A stretch of 64,000 bases of DNA from Phormidium tenue FACHB-1052. GTDB taxonomy: Bacteria; Cyanobacteriota; Cyanobacteriia; Phormidesmidales; Phormidesmidaceae. The notes beneath the pieces were generated by a model. It ran no database searches. It was not told the origin of the DNA and saw nothing but the letters and a program-made list of their open reading frames with translations. This document shows, piece after piece, positions 9,975-19,202 of the stretch (position 1 is the first letter of the stretch; every line of letters starts with the position of its first letter). The position numbers were made by a program, and so were the translations under genes. The stretch covers positions 186,001 to 250,000 of the forward strand of contig NZ_JACJQN010000004.1 of the NCBI RefSeq assembly GCF_014696675.1, given 5' to 3'.

Positions 9975-11234
9975 CTAGCGGGGCTGAATAGAATGCACGT
10001 CGAGCCGGTAGGTCTGCCCCTGGTGGGTGATGGTCACCGGGGTAGGGCCAGCCCCAGTCGGCGGGGGCGGAGCCGGTATGGGGGTAAAGGTGACCCGCTC
10101 CACCTGGGCACCAGCGGCGGGGGTAAGTGACCCGGCCACCTGACTGGCCTGCTCTAGCTGATTAGTCAGCGACACCAGACCGCTGAGCCCGTTGATCAAA
10201 TCGCGCAGGTTGCGGCGTAGAACCGGGTCGCCGGTCAGCTCATCCACATCGGCCATCACCTTGTGGGCGCTTTGAAAAACGCTGCGGGCCGAGTCGAGGG
10301 TTTGCTGGAGCATGACCAGATTTTCGGCACTGTTGAAGGTGCCCGTAATCGAGCGAATATCGGCAGCCGCGACGGCGGCATCGGCGGAAAGGCGCTCAAG
10401 GTTGGCAATAAATTCGCCCTGCCGCAAGGCCGGACTGAGGGTAGTGGTAATAGCCTGGATTTCGGCGGCGCTGCGATCGAGGTTGGTCAGGGTATTCACC
10501 AGGGTGCCCCGGTTGGTGACCACCAGACGGTTGACCTCAGCGCCCGTAATTTCGAACTGGGCAGCGGCACTACTGACATTGTTGGTAGCCCGGTTGGCCG
10601 AGGCGGCCAGCGGCCCTAACTCGGTCTGGAGCTGCCGCGACAGCACAATCAGCTCCGTTGACAGCAGATTGGCGCTCTCGGTCAGGGTGGTGGCGTTGTC
10701 AAGGGTGGTTTTGAGGTCGGCAATTAGCTCAGGATCGGCAAAGGCATTAGCGAGTCCTTCAGCCGAGCGAATCAATGAGTCGTAGCTGGCTCCTACCTGA
10801 CCGCTGAGGCGATCGCCGTCACAGATAACCGTCTGTCCGAGACAACTCTCCCCCGTCGGGTCAACCGCTAGCTCTTGCTCACTCAGCAGCCGCTGAGGGG
10901 TGATGTCAATAGTGGCGTCGCCAATCAGCCCCGATTGGTTGACCATAACCACGGCGTCGCGGGGAATACGCAGCTCGCTGCTGCCAATTTCCACCGCTAC
11001 ATCTACAGCATTGGCGGTGGGCACAATGCTCAACACCTGCCCCACGGGCACTCCTCGGTAGCGCACGCTGGTGCCCTCCTGCATGCCCAAGGTGTTGTCA
11101 AACACAATGGTGGCTCGGTAGGTCTGTCTACCCGGGTTTAGCCCCCGCAGCCACAGCACCAACCCGCCAAACAACCCCACCGCTATGAGAATTAACAGCC
11201 CCACCGATCCTTCTCGAATTGCCCTTGCCCGCAT
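9975..11234 (-). CDS. MCE/MlaD-family lipid-transport protein
   Basis: Substrate-binding subunit of an MCE-type ABC transporter moving lipids between membranes (like MlaD, or TGD2 of plastids). 419 residues: short basic N-terminus, one membrane helix at about 10-30 (GLLILIAVGLFGGLVLWL), then the MCE domain (about 38-115, GTSVRYRGVPVGQV and IDITPQ), and a long helical region with many Thr/Ala/Leu, likely a coiled-coil or tunnel-forming segment. The C-terminal about 60 residues are Pro-rich. It lies directly downstream of its ATPase. Confidence 0.92.
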   Translation of the reverse strand: MRARAIREGSVGLLILIAVGLFGGLVLWLRGLNPGRQTYRATIVFDNTLGMQEGTSVRYRGVPVGQVLSIVPTANAVDVAVEIGSSELRIPRDAVVMVNQSGLIGDATIDITPQRLLSEQELAVDPTGESCLGQTVICDGDRLSGQVGASYDSLIRSAEGLANAFADPELIADLKTTLDNATTLTESANLLSTELIVLSRQLQTELGPLAASANRATNNVSSAAAQFEITGAEVNRLVVTNRGTLVNTLTNLDRSAAEIQAITTTLSPALRQGEFIANLERLSADAAVAAADIRSITGTFNSAENLVMLQQTLDSARSVFQSAHKVMADVDELTGDPVLRRNLRDLINGLSGLVSLTNQLEQASQVAGSLTPAAGAQVERVTFTPIPAPPPPTGAGPTPVTITHQGQTYRLDVHSIQPR

Positions 11235-11337
11235 GGTGCCTCTTAACTCAACCGCTCAACGGCTTACTCACAATTCCATTCTCTATCGAATTAGCACTAC
11301 CTGAGCCAGGTCAACCATAGCGCTGGCCAACTTGGGC

Positions 11338-12207
11338 CTACTGCACCATCTGAATTGGCCCCTCGACTCGACCGCTAAAGAACTGTCGCACAAAGGGATT
11401 ATCGGTTTCATCGACGGCGGCAACCGGCCCCTGCCACTGAATCTTGCCCCGGTGCAAAAAAATCACCCGATCGGCGGTGCGACGAATGGTGCTGTCCTGG
11501 TGGGTGACAATCAGGTACGAGCTGCACCCGTTGTTGCGCTGAATGGCGCGAATCAGGTCTTCGATCACCGTGGAGGCGATCGGGTCGAGGCCCGCCGTCG
11601 GCTCATCGTAGAGCAGCAGTGCCGGTCGATCCTGAGGATTTTCAGGGTTTGAGACAATCGCTCGGGCAAAGCTGACCCGCTTGCGCATGCCCCCCGATAG
11701 CTCTGCTGGGTAGCGGCTGCCCGTACCCGGCAGCCCCACCATGTCGAGCACGTCATCGACGATCTGGCGAATCTGGTGGTTGGGCAGTCGCGAGTGCTGA
11801 TAGAGCAAAAACCCTACATTCTCTTCCACTGAAAGGGAGTCAAACAGCGCCGCTTGCTGAAACACCATGCCAATGCCCACCGGATCAGGCGAGTCTTCAA
11901 TCAGCCCATCCCGCTGGTTCCCCTGCACATAGATCTCGCCTTCGTCAGGGGCCAACAACCCGGCAATGATTCTTAAAATAGTTGATTTTCCGGTGCCTGA
12001 GGGGCCAATGATTGCTACCGCCTCGCCTCGTTTTAGCGTGAGATCGACGTTGTCGAGCACCTGATTGTCGTCAAATCGCTTCGAGATGCCCTTGAGCTCT
12101 AGCAGAATCTCGTCGCTGCCGCTCCCCCCACCGGGCTGAGCGGCCCGAGGAGACCCAGGGACACTGAATTGCCCTGAAATAGTGCTGGAATCGTGGAGAT
12201 CGGCCAT
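11338..12207 (-). CDS. ABC transporter ATPase of the MCE system (MlaF-like)
   Basis: 289 residues with Walker A GPSGTGKST, signature LSGGMRKR, Walker B LLLYDEPTAGLDP and the H-loop VTHQD. The LSGGM(R/Q)KR signature is typical of MlaF/TGD3 ATPases. The first 30 residues are a Ser/Gly-rich extension before the ATPase domain. It precedes the MCE gene on the same strand with about 100 bases between; the permease (MlaE-type) is not in this window and is presumably encoded elsewhere. Confidence 0.92.
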   Translation of the reverse strand: MADLHDSSTISGQFSVPGSPRAAQPGGGSGSDEILLELKGISKRFDDNQVLDNVDLTLKRGEAVAIIGPSGTGKSTILRIIAGLLAPDEGEIYVQGNQRDGLIEDSPDPVGIGMVFQQAALFDSLSVEENVGFLLYQHSRLPNHQIRQIVDDVLDMVGLPGTGSRYPAELSGGMRKRVSFARAIVSNPENPQDRPALLLYDEPTAGLDPIASTVIEDLIRAIQRNNGCSSYLIVTHQDSTIRRTADRVIFLHRGKIQWQGPVAAVDETDNPFVRQFFSGRVEGPIQMVQ

Positions 12208-12528
12208 AGACCTTACCGATGGGAGTACCCGTGTCTGCTCAGCGGTCTGGTTGCCTAGGGTTGTTGGGCCTAGCGGTTGGGTTTACCAACCATTAATCAC
12301 CCCTGGGCATATCCATGCCTTGACTCTATCAAATAGCCGCTAAAATCGAAGGCGCTGGTGCTCATCCTATCAAAGGCTGTTTGAAACACCTGGGCAAATT
12401 TCATCCACCGACTGGGAAGTTGCCTGGGATAGGTATTTGGGCTGGGTACGGCAGCCCGATCGCCCACAGCCCCACTGTCCGCTGCAAACCGCCGCTCAGG
12501 TTGGTCAGATCGCTATCGACCTCCTTTC
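12208..12528. promoter_or_regulatory. Divergent intergenic region (MCE ATPase / YvcK-like)
   Basis: About 320 bases between divergently transcribed genes; it should hold both promoters. No convincing operator, hairpin or small gene was identified. Confidence 0.3.
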
Positions 12529-13911
12529 ATGTTCTTAAAACCTTTTTATATGGCCCTAACTAGGCTGTTTCGTCGGGTCAGACGAGAGACGCTAACCCTG
12601 GCTCCGCCACGGCGGGTGAATCGGCTCCTGTGGTGGCTAGCACCGGGGCTGTTGGTTAAGCGCTGGCTGTTGCTCAGCATGGCTGGGGTGCTGCTGGTCG
12701 GGGTCGGCGGCATGATCTGGCTCAAGCTGACGCCGGTATTTTATACGGGGCGGCTGCTCGGAGCGGCGCTGCGGGCCTTTACGACCCACGTACCCAACTA
12801 CGTCAGCGGCCCCCTGGGCATCTTGCTGGGGCTAGGGCTGATTTTTTGGGGCCAGAGCCGCACCGTGGGGGCGATCACCGATGTGCTGATTCCGGGAAAT
12901 GAGGAGGATCTGCTCGACGCCCTGCTGACTCAGCGGCGGCTGTCGCGGGGGCCAAAGATTGTGGTGGTGGGCGGTGGCACCGGGCTGTCTAACCTGCTGC
13001 GGGGCATGAAGCGCTACAGCTCAAACATTACGGCCATTGTGACGGTGGCCGACGACGGCGGCTCGTCGGGGCGGCTGCGGCGCGAGATGGGGGTGCTGCC
13101 ACCGGGGGATATTCGCAACTGCCTGGCGGCGCTGGCGGACGAGGAAAAGCTGCTGACGGAGCTGTTTCAGTATCGGTTTGAGTCGGGCAGCGGCCTGGTA
13201 GGTCACAGCTTTGGCAATCTGTTTTTGACCGCCATGAATGAGATTACGGGGGATCTGGAGCAGGCGATCGCGGCCAGTTCTAAGGTGCTGGCGGTGCGGG
13301 GCCAGGTGCTGCCCTCAACCTCAGTGGATGTGCAGCTCTGGGCCGAGCTAGAGGACGGTCGCCGAATTGTCGGTGAGTCAAAAATTACCGAGGCGCGGGG
13401 CCGCATTGTACACATTGGTTGCCTGCCGCCCAACCCACCAGCCCTGGCCAAGGCGGTCAAAGCAATTGAAGAGGCCGACTACATTGTGATTGGCCCTGGC
13501 AGCCTCTACACCAGCATTATTCCTAACCTGCTGGTGCCCGATCTGGTGAAGGCGATCGCGGCGCGGCAGGTGCCTCGCATCTATATTTGCAATATTATGA
13601 CCGAGCCGGGCGAAACCGATGGTTTTTCGGTATCTGACCACATTCGGGCGATCGACTCGGCCTGCGGCTGCTACCTATTTGATGCGGTGCTGGTGCAAAA
13701 GGTGATGCCCTCCGATACGGTAATCAGCCACTACGCCAGGGCAGGGGTCGGGCCAGTGCTGCTCGATCGCGCCGCCATTCTCGACTCGGGCCGCCGCATC
13801 ATCGCCGCCAACGTCATGGAAGAGAGCGCCGATCTGACGGTGCGCCACCACAGCGAGCGGCTAGCACGGGTACTGCTGCGGTGGTATACGCGCACGCAGC
13901 GGCTTTGGTAA
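12529..13911 (+). CDS. yvcK: YvcK/CofD-like protein (gluconeogenesis factor family)
   Basis: 460 residues. The core from about residue 142 has [37 protein letters not shown] and [13 protein letters not shown], the hallmarks of the YvcK/CofD-like family, which binds UDP-sugars and in Bacillus is needed for growth on gluconeogenic carbon and for wall shape. Unlike B. subtilis YvcK (about 320 residues), this protein has an N-terminal extension with two membrane helices (about 32-60 and 75-105). ATG at 12529 is used; an alternative ATG lies seven codons further. Confidence 0.9.
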   Translation: MFLKPFYMALTRLFRRVRRETLTLAPPRRVNRLLWWLAPGLLVKRWLLLSMAGVLLVGVGGMIWLKLTPVFYTGRLLGAALRAFTTHVPNYVSGPLGILLGLGLIFWGQSRTVGAITDVLIPGNEEDLLDALLTQRRLSRGPKIVVVGGGTGLSNLLRGMKRYSSNITAIVTVADDGGSSGRLRREMGVLPPGDIRNCLAALADEEKLLTELFQYRFESGSGLVGHSFGNLFLTAMNEITGDLEQAIAASSKVLAVRGQVLPSTSVDVQLWAELEDGRRIVGESKITEARGRIVHIGCLPPNPPALAKAVKAIEEADYIVIGPGSLYTSIIPNLLVPDLVKAIAARQVPRIYICNIMTEPGETDGFSVSDHIRAIDSACGCYLFDAVLVQKVMPSDTVISHYARAGVGPVLLDRAAILDSGRRIIAANVMEESADLTVRHHSERLARVLLRWYTRTQRLW

Positions 13912-13917
13912 GCAGGG

Positions 13918-13972
13918 TATCAGGTTCAGGGTTCAGGGCCGCACTATACCTTGAACCTAACACCTTGAACCC
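13918..13972. repeat. GAACC-type intergenic repeat
   Basis: GGTTCAGGGTTCAGGG is followed by CCTTGAACC, a 5-base spacer and CCTTGAACCC, so the tandem units also form an imperfect inverted repeat between the convergent YvcK-like and small membrane-protein genes. A related run of CCCTGAACC/CCTTGAAC units lies near 19165-19190, so this is a dispersed genomic repeat. Confidence 0.55.
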
Positions 13973-13979
13973 GTAATTT

Positions 13980-14243
13980 TTAGGAAGGGTCGGCGTTAAA
14001 GCGACGACCAACCCAACCGACGATGCCGCTGGCGATCGCCCCGGCCATCAACACGCTTAGGGCAGGCATAATCAGCGGGTTCCAAAGGGAGTACCAGAGG
14101 TCTAACCCAAGGTCAACATTCATGCTGCGCCCCAGTACGGCCACCAAAAACCAGCCCAAGCTAAGCAGCACCAGGCCTAAATCGGCCACCAGTACCCAGC
14201 TAATCAGGCTAGAGATGCGTTGTGTTATGGGCGTTTGTTTCAT
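13980..14243 (-). CDS. Small two-helix membrane protein, unknown function
   Basis: 87 residues with two clear hydrophobic segments (about 12-35 and 52-77) and a short basic C-terminus GRRFNADPS. It appears to be a conserved-type small cyanobacterial inner-membrane protein, but I do not recognise the family. The reading frame is convergent with the YvcK-like gene. No motif suggests a function. Confidence 0.55.
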   Translation of the reverse strand: MKQTPITQRISSLISWVLVADLGLVLLSLGWFLVAVLGRSMNVDLGLDLWYSLWNPLIMPALSVLMAGAIASGIVGWVGRRFNADPS

Positions 14244-14335
14244 AGGGTTAAGGATAAATCAGCCTGGGATGAAGGAGACATTGGGAGAGATTGAGGGAGC
14301 GAGCCTCAATCTCGGTCAGCACCGATTTTACGTGG

Positions 14336-14370
14336 AAAAATAGGCTGCTCTAGATCCTTAGAGCAGCCTA
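14336..14370 (-). terminator. Rho-independent terminator
   Basis: A perfect 11-bp inverted repeat (TAGGCTGCTCT / AGAGCAGCCTA) with an 8-base loop, followed on the minus strand by TTTTT. It lies about 80 bases after the 14448-14630 gene and supports that small gene being transcribed. Confidence 0.85.
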
Positions 14371-14447
14371 CCAAAAAGACTAAAGCTTATTAACTGATTG
14401 ACACAAAATTTGCCTTGGCTGAGGCAGGTAGCTGGCCTGGAGTTATC

Positions 14448-14630
14448 TTAAGCGTCAAGATTCTGAATCAGCAGATTGTCGGGGTCGACGTAGTGACAAA
14501 CGGCATCATCCACGCAGATAAGGGCCCAACCAGAGGCTTCGATACTGACCAATTCGTAGTCTGCATCTTGTACAAAGAATCCCTTGTGATTCCGGGTTTC
14601 GGGCTTAATTCCAACAGGGCTATTAGACAT
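14448..14630 (-). CDS. Small hypothetical protein
   Basis: 60 residues from ATG at 14630 (MSNSPVGIKPETRNHKGFFV onward), rich in acidic residues with a compact beta-like pattern (YELVSIEASGWALICVDD). The frame is open 28 codons further upstream, but that part encodes an unrelated hydrophobic stretch and the internal ATG gives a more typical soluble protein. A strong terminator follows. Family not recognised; real coding is moderately likely. Confidence 0.5.
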   Translation of the reverse strand: MSNSPVGIKPETRNHKGFFVQDADYELVSIEASGWALICVDDAVCHYVDPDNLLIQNLDA

Positions 14631-14714
14631 GATTAAGGCTCTCCAGATAACAGCGACCAGCAACGGTAAGAAAAGCTTATGGCTTACTTGAGGAAATCCT
14701 ATCACCGCCTTCAT

Positions 14715-15104
14715 GAGAATTTTATTAAGTAATCTAAGGCTTTATTGCAGAGAAGCCGTGTAACTGGATGTTACGAGGCGATCGCACCTCCGGCGTAGCT
14801 TGTCAATCCCTTGATTTATCGTTTACAAGTCGAGGAAACACACATTTTTTGCCATCAAAGGAAGATTAACTAAAGTTTTATGAATTCTCTATCAGTTCCG
14901 CAAAATCACTGAAGAAGCAGTAGAAATACTCACCGATCGCAGCAGTTTCCCTAGGGTTTTTCCGGTTCTTCCCTGATCCCCGCTAGGTTAGACCCATCCT
15001 AGGCGGCGGTGCAACCCGTCTAAAGATAGTTGTTAACTTAAATGTAATCCCTGCGGCCCGACTCTCATAAATGTTTGCCACCACCGCTCACTTTCCTCTA
15101 TCAG
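14715..15104. other. Intergenic region, nothing recognised
   Basis: About 390 bases upstream of the NUDIX gene and of a possible 29-codon ORF. It is more AT-rich than the surrounding genes and presumably contains divergent promoters. No RNA gene or operator was recognised. Confidence 0.3.
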
Positions 15105-15194
15105 ATGCCCACAAACCTACCAGAATTACGGCAATTCAAGCTCAATGACCAAGGCCGAACCCTAGAATTTAGCTTACTCAAATCGATGGATTGA
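15105..15194 (+). CDS. Possible 29-codon ORF upstream of the NUDIX gene
   Basis: ATG at 15105 to TGA at 15192 encodes 29 residues, MPTNLPELRQFKLNDQGRTL continuing to a TGA nine bases before the NUDIX ATG. It could be a leader peptide, the start of a truncated gene, or chance. No ribosome site stands out. Confidence 0.22.
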   Translation: MPTNLPELRQFKLNDQGRTLEFSLLKSMD

Positions 15195-15203
15195 TCGCGT
15201 CCT

Positions 15204-15827
15204 ATGACTTCCCCATGGCTAGGCTGGATTCAGCAACTTCAGGGCATTGCCCAAACCGGGTTGCACTACAAAAACCATCCCTTTGATACAGAACGCTACG
15301 AGCAGATCCAGGCGATCGCCGCTGCCATGCTCGCCGCCCAGGTCGAATCCGATCCGCCCACTATGCTCAATCTCATGCAGCAAGACCAGGGCCACGCCAC
15401 CCCTAAAGTCGATGTCAGAGGCGTCGTGTTTCGCGACCAAAAAATTCTGCTGGTGCAGGAGCAGTCGGATGGGCTGTGGGCGCTGCCCGGCGGCTGGGCC
15501 GACGTCGGCGACTCCCCCAGCCACGCCGCTGAGCGCGAAATTTTTGAAGAATCTGGCTTCACGGCCAAAGCCACCCGCCTGCTAGCCTGCTACGATCGCG
15601 CCCACCCTCGCCACGGACACCCGCCAGCCCTGCACCACAGCTACAGGCTGGTGTTTCACTGCGAAATTACCGGCGGCCAGCTCACCCCCAGCTACGAAAC
15701 CCCAGCCGTTGACTTCTTTGGTGCCAACGACATTCCGCCCCTTTCCCTAGGACGCACCGGGCCAGAGCAAATTCAGCGCTTCTTTGACTATCTCAAAAAC
15801 CCCGACCAGCCCACCGATTTCGACTAA
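15204..15827 (+). CDS. NUDIX hydrolase with N-terminal NUDIX_N-type domain
   Basis: 207 residues. The first 65 form the helical N-terminal domain found in a NUDIX subgroup acting on nucleoside diphosphate-X compounds; the catalytic domain starts at about 68 (VDVRGVVFRDQKILLVQE). The NUDIX box reads G-x5-D-x7-REIFEESGF: the first Glu of the consensus is Asp here, while the metal-binding REUxEE core is intact. Substrate cannot be told from sequence; homologues include ADP-ribose or sugar-nucleotide pyrophosphatases. Confidence 0.9.
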   Translation: MTSPWLGWIQQLQGIAQTGLHYKNHPFDTERYEQIQAIAAAMLAAQVESDPPTMLNLMQQDQGHATPKVDVRGVVFRDQKILLVQEQSDGLWALPGGWADVGDSPSHAAEREIFEESGFTAKATRLLACYDRAHPRHGHPPALHHSYRLVFHCEITGGQLTPSYETPAVDFFGANDIPPLSLGRTGPEQIQRFFDYLKNPDQPTDFD

Positions 15828-15856
15828 CCCTCATCTCCCCCACCTTCCCATCTCCC

Positions 15857-17968
15857 TCACGCTTTCTCCCCGCCCTTCTGCAGCGCCCCCTGAAACACCC
15901 GTCGCCCGACAGGCTCTCCCCCCGAGGGCACCAGCCGCAGCGGGCTCTGTCCATTCGCACTAGCCATTAGAGGTTCGTAGGCAATGGCGATAGGAAAATC
16001 GCGCTGGTCAAAGGCTTCTAGTAGGGTCTGTCGGGGCAGTTCAGCGGGGTCAATAAAAGCCGGATCGTAGTCAAAAAAGGCCTGGCGCTGGCGATCGATC
16101 TGCACGCCGCTGGCCCGCATGTTTTCGTCGTAGGCCAGGGTGTAGTTAACAAAGTCAGGCTGGCGTTCCCCCAGCTGAATACGGTCTTTGATCACAATGC
16201 GATTTTTAACCGTGAGGGTGTACTGGCTAGGGGCCAGCGTGTCGTCGGCAAAGTAAAGACGCTTGAGGTCAGTTTTGGCGGCTAGGGCAACACGCTGGCC
16301 CGCTGGCAACTTGAGGCCGCTGAGGTCAAAGCCAGAGCTTTTGGACACCTGGCGATCGGTAATCGAAAACCCGGTTTCTGGGGTAGACGAGTTGAACTGG
16401 TAAGCGCTGGTGTCATCGGTGAGACTGATCGACAGGTGGGGCAGGTCGGTGGCTCGATTGGCCACCAGGGTAATCTCCGGCCCGGTGGCGTTGGCCACCA
16501 AAAACAGGGTGAGGGTTTGGCTAGGGTCAAGCCTGAGTTCTTCAACGTTGGCCGTATACCCCGGCCCCGTGAGCTGGAGCGTAGCGGTCTGGGTGGGTGC
16601 CGTGGCCATCCCAGTTAGGGTGACTTGGAGAGGTTGCCCTAGCTGGTCGGCGGGCAGTCGATAGCTAGCGGGCACCCCGCGGTTCAATCCGCCTTTGAAG
16701 GGCACTAGCTCCACGGCATCCTGATTGCCGACAGACAGTAGGGTTAGGTCAGCGTCCGCTGTCTCCTCGTAGGGGGTAACAGTGAGCACCCCTTCTCCAA
16801 TGAGAGTGATGTCTACGGTGGCGGTGGCTTTTGTCTCAGCCTCGGCTTCAGTTTCGGCTCCAGGGGCACAGAAGGGGCAGGTGAAGGGGCCAGTGGCAGC
16901 CAGCGGTTGATCGGCTGGAGGTTGCCGCCACGATCGCTGCGTCAGATCGAGGGTTTTGCTCTGCCCATCGCCTTGAAATACCTGACCGCTGGCAATGGGC
17001 TGGTAAGTCCAAGTGTCAGCCTGGGTGTCAAACTCCACGTGGAGGTCGGCGGGGCTGCTGGGGCGACCAGCGGGGTAGTTGCTGTCATAGACGTAAACCC
17101 AGTATTTGCCGCTGCCCCGATCTTCGACGCGGTAGGGGGTGAGGCTGTGGCCTTCGGTCAGGGCACCCTCCAACCGGCGATAGATCCCCATGGTGAACGG
17201 GTCGAGGGAGCCACTGAGAAAGACACCGAGCAGCGATCGCAAAATTTGAGTCGGGGTAAAGGTGTCGCGCACGGCCTGGGTCTGCTGGGCCACCTCCGTC
17301 ACCCCCTGCATCAGAAACAGGTTGGCGATGAAGGTTTGCAGGTCAAACAGGGTGCGTACCAGGCCAAACACCGTGCGCCCCAGCAGGGCGTTAACCAGAC
17401 GCTGCCACCAGGGCAGGCGCGGCTGGCTGGGCTGCCACAGGTCGAGCACCGCAGCGGCCATGCCCTCCGAAAGGCCCTGGTTCATGCGGCCTAGCTGGGT
17501 TTGTAGCCAGCTTTGGGCGGCGGCGGTGAGCACACAGGTAGCCGATTCGCCCCCGATACAGACCTGAGTGCCAAACAGCTGTTGCAGTTGCTCGGTCAGC
17601 ACTTCTTCCCAAGCCTGAGGGTTGCGGGTGGTATCGATGGCCTGGGTTAACTCCTGGTTGGAAAACTGAAACCCGTTCACTGCTGGATCAAAATTGGGCA
17701 GGGCCACGCTACCGCCAGGCAGCGGTTCGAGCTGAGCCAACCTATCCAAATGATCAGAAGTTAGGGCAGCCGCTGGAGTCTGCCTAGTTGCCCAGGGCGA
17801 AACCGCAGCCAGCGCCCCGTAGGGCAGCAGTTGTACGGTGATATACGTTGTGAGCAGCATGACTGCCAACCACTGCCACCGCCGCCATCGACTCAGTTTG
17901 ATGCTGCGAAGAATTGCCACTGCCCTATCTACAACGCACTGCCTGGTGATTGTAACTAAAGGGGCCAT
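15857..17968 (-). CDS. Large exported protein of unknown function
   Basis: 703 residues. The basic N-terminus (RSIKLSRWRRWQWL) and the hydrophobic segment at about 34-55 look like a long signal peptide or anchor. The region 60-270 is helical; a hydrophobic patch near 195-225 (RLVNALLGRTVFGLVRTLFDLQ) may associate with membrane. The rest is rich in beta strands with repeated LTLTG/LTVTPYEE-like stretches, and contains one CPFC pair near residue 370. I do not recognise the family. It begins about 170 bases from the divergent small gene at 18138. Confidence 0.7.
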   Translation of the reverse strand: MAPLVTITRQCVVDRAVAILRSIKLSRWRRWQWLAVMLLTTYITVQLLPYGALAAVSPWATRQTPAAALTSDHLDRLAQLEPLPGGSVALPNFDPAVNGFQFSNQELTQAIDTTRNPQAWEEVLTEQLQQLFGTQVCIGGESATCVLTAAAQSWLQTQLGRMNQGLSEGMAAAVLDLWQPSQPRLPWWQRLVNALLGRTVFGLVRTLFDLQTFIANLFLMQGVTEVAQQTQAVRDTFTPTQILRSLLGVFLSGSLDPFTMGIYRRLEGALTEGHSLTPYRVEDRGSGKYWVYVYDSNYPAGRPSSPADLHVEFDTQADTWTYQPIASGQVFQGDGQSKTLDLTQRSWRQPPADQPLAATGPFTCPFCAPGAETEAEAETKATATVDITLIGEGVLTVTPYEETADADLTLLSVGNQDAVELVPFKGGLNRGVPASYRLPADQLGQPLQVTLTGMATAPTQTATLQLTGPGYTANVEELRLDPSQTLTLFLVANATGPEITLVANRATDLPHLSISLTDDTSAYQFNSSTPETGFSITDRQVSKSSGFDLSGLKLPAGQRVALAAKTDLKRLYFADDTLAPSQYTLTVKNRIVIKDRIQLGERQPDFVNYTLAYDENMRASGVQIDRQRQAFFDYDPAFIDPAELPRQTLLEAFDQRDFPIAIAYEPLMASANGQSPLRLVPSGGEPVGRRVFQGALQKGGEKA

Positions 17969-18137
17969 CGCCTTGAGTCAGTGGCTAGGGCAGATCAGCA
18001 ATTGATCAAAGCTTGTGCGTTTGGGGATTTTTTAAGTTTTGTAACAGCATTAGAGCGGCTGGCTAAAATGCTAGCTCCCTGCGATCGCCAACTTAGTTAG
18101 AATGACGACCACATCAGGGTGACTATAGGAATTAACT

Positions 18138-18335
18138 ATGTTTTTTCAGCTACCGCCGACTCTGCCTCCCGCCGCTACAGCTCCCATGATCGAGCTCATG
18201 GCTGAGTGCGAAAAGGGCAGTCGTGACTGTTTCCCTGAAGATCGAGTTGGGGTTACGGTTGAGACCGATAAAACGACTGTTCTTGACCTCACAGGGGCCA
18301 TTGCCGCCATGCTTCACCGTGAAGCGCACGCTTAA
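18138..18335 (+). CDS. Small hypothetical protein
   Basis: 65 residues, acidic, with two Cys (ECEKGSRDCF) in the middle and a helical C-terminus. It is flanked upstream by a divergent gene and downstream by a T-tailed hairpin that supports transcription on this strand. No family recognised. Confidence 0.5.
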   Translation: MFFQLPPTLPPAATAPMIELMAECEKGSRDCFPEDRVGVTVETDKTTVLDLTGAIAAMLHREAHA

Positions 18336-18360
18336 AGCAGTGAACTCCTGCTCTATGCTG

Positions 18361-18389
18361 GCCGCTGGGAATTGACCTAGCGGCTTTTT
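18361..18389 (+). terminator. Rho-independent terminator
   Basis: GCCGCT and AGCGGC pair across a 12-base loop and are followed by TTTTT. It ends transcription from the 65-codon gene and overlaps the last codons of bioD, which is convergent. Confidence 0.7.
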
Positions 18390-19093
18390 GCTAGGTGGGG
18401 AACCGTTGCTGAGTAGAGTGACTCTAACTCCAGATTGGCCGCCGCCGCCGCCAGGGCTGCCGGTGACTCTGGGGTAGATAGGTAGGGCAGCGTACCCAGC
18501 ACCGGGGTCTGGGCCAGGTTGGCGATCAGCCCGGCTGGAGCCCACTGGTCGATCTGCTCAGGGGTACAGGGCTGAGAGCAGTTGAGCACAATGCCCCGCA
18601 AATCGATGGCGTTTTGCCGAGCCAGGGCCACGTTGGCGATCGCCTGAGCGATCGCCCCCAACTTGACCGGCACCACCAGCACCACCGGCAGATGCCAAGC
18701 CGCTGCTAAATCCGCCACGGTGAGTTCGTAGGTGACTGGTGACCCTAGCCCGCCCAGCCCTTCTACCAAAACCCAGGGGTGTTGCTGGGTGGCAGTTTCT
18801 AAAGCGCGCCAGGCTGAAGTGAGATCTACCGAGCGACCCTCTAAGGCAGCGGCCAAGGGTGGGGCTAGAGGCGCATCAAAGTGCTGAGACGTAATGGCAT
18901 CTAGGCTCATGTCCGGAAAAAAGAGGCGTTGGTACAGCTCGCGATCGCCCACCCCCGACTGAAACGGCTTCAGCACCGCCGGAGCTTGAGCTGTCCGATG
19001 CTGCTGCCAATAGGCCAATAGAGCACTGGTGAGCACGGTTTTGCCCACTTCGGTGTCGGTACCGGCCACCAGGAGCGCATTTAGAGAAACCAT
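18377..19093 (-). CDS. bioD: Dethiobiotin synthase
   Basis: ATP-dependent closure of the ureido ring of dethiobiotin from DAPA and CO2, the penultimate biotin step. 238 residues with the P-loop AGTDTEVGKTVLTSAL at 9-24, the LKPFQSG segment, VEGLGGLGSPV as the second nucleotide/DAPA motif, and VVPVKLGAIAQ. No other bio gene is adjacent. ATG at 19093 places the P-loop at the expected position. Confidence 0.96.
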   Translation of the reverse strand: MVSLNALLVAGTDTEVGKTVLTSALLAYWQQHRTAQAPAVLKPFQSGVGDRELYQRLFFPDMSLDAITSQHFDAPLAPPLAAALEGRSVDLTSAWRALETATQQHPWVLVEGLGGLGSPVTYELTVADLAAAWHLPVVLVVPVKLGAIAQAIANVALARQNAIDLRGIVLNCSQPCTPEQIDQWAPAGLIANLAQTPVLGTLPYLSTPESPAALAAAAANLELESLYSATVPHLAKSR

Positions 19094-19138
19094 ATACCCC
19101 TTTAGAAAAACCTGAGTTAGAGAATCGGTGAGGGTGCA

Positions 19139-19196
19139 AGGTATAAAGTCTAAGGCCGCCCCCTGAACCCTGAACCCTCAACCTTGAACGTCCACA
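19139..19196. repeat. GAACC-type intergenic repeat
   Basis: Contains CCCTGAACCCTGAACCCTCAACCTTGAAC, related to the units near 13918-13972. It fills most of the gap between the kinase gene and bioD. Confidence 0.5.
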
Positions 19197-19202
19197 TCAC
19201 CC

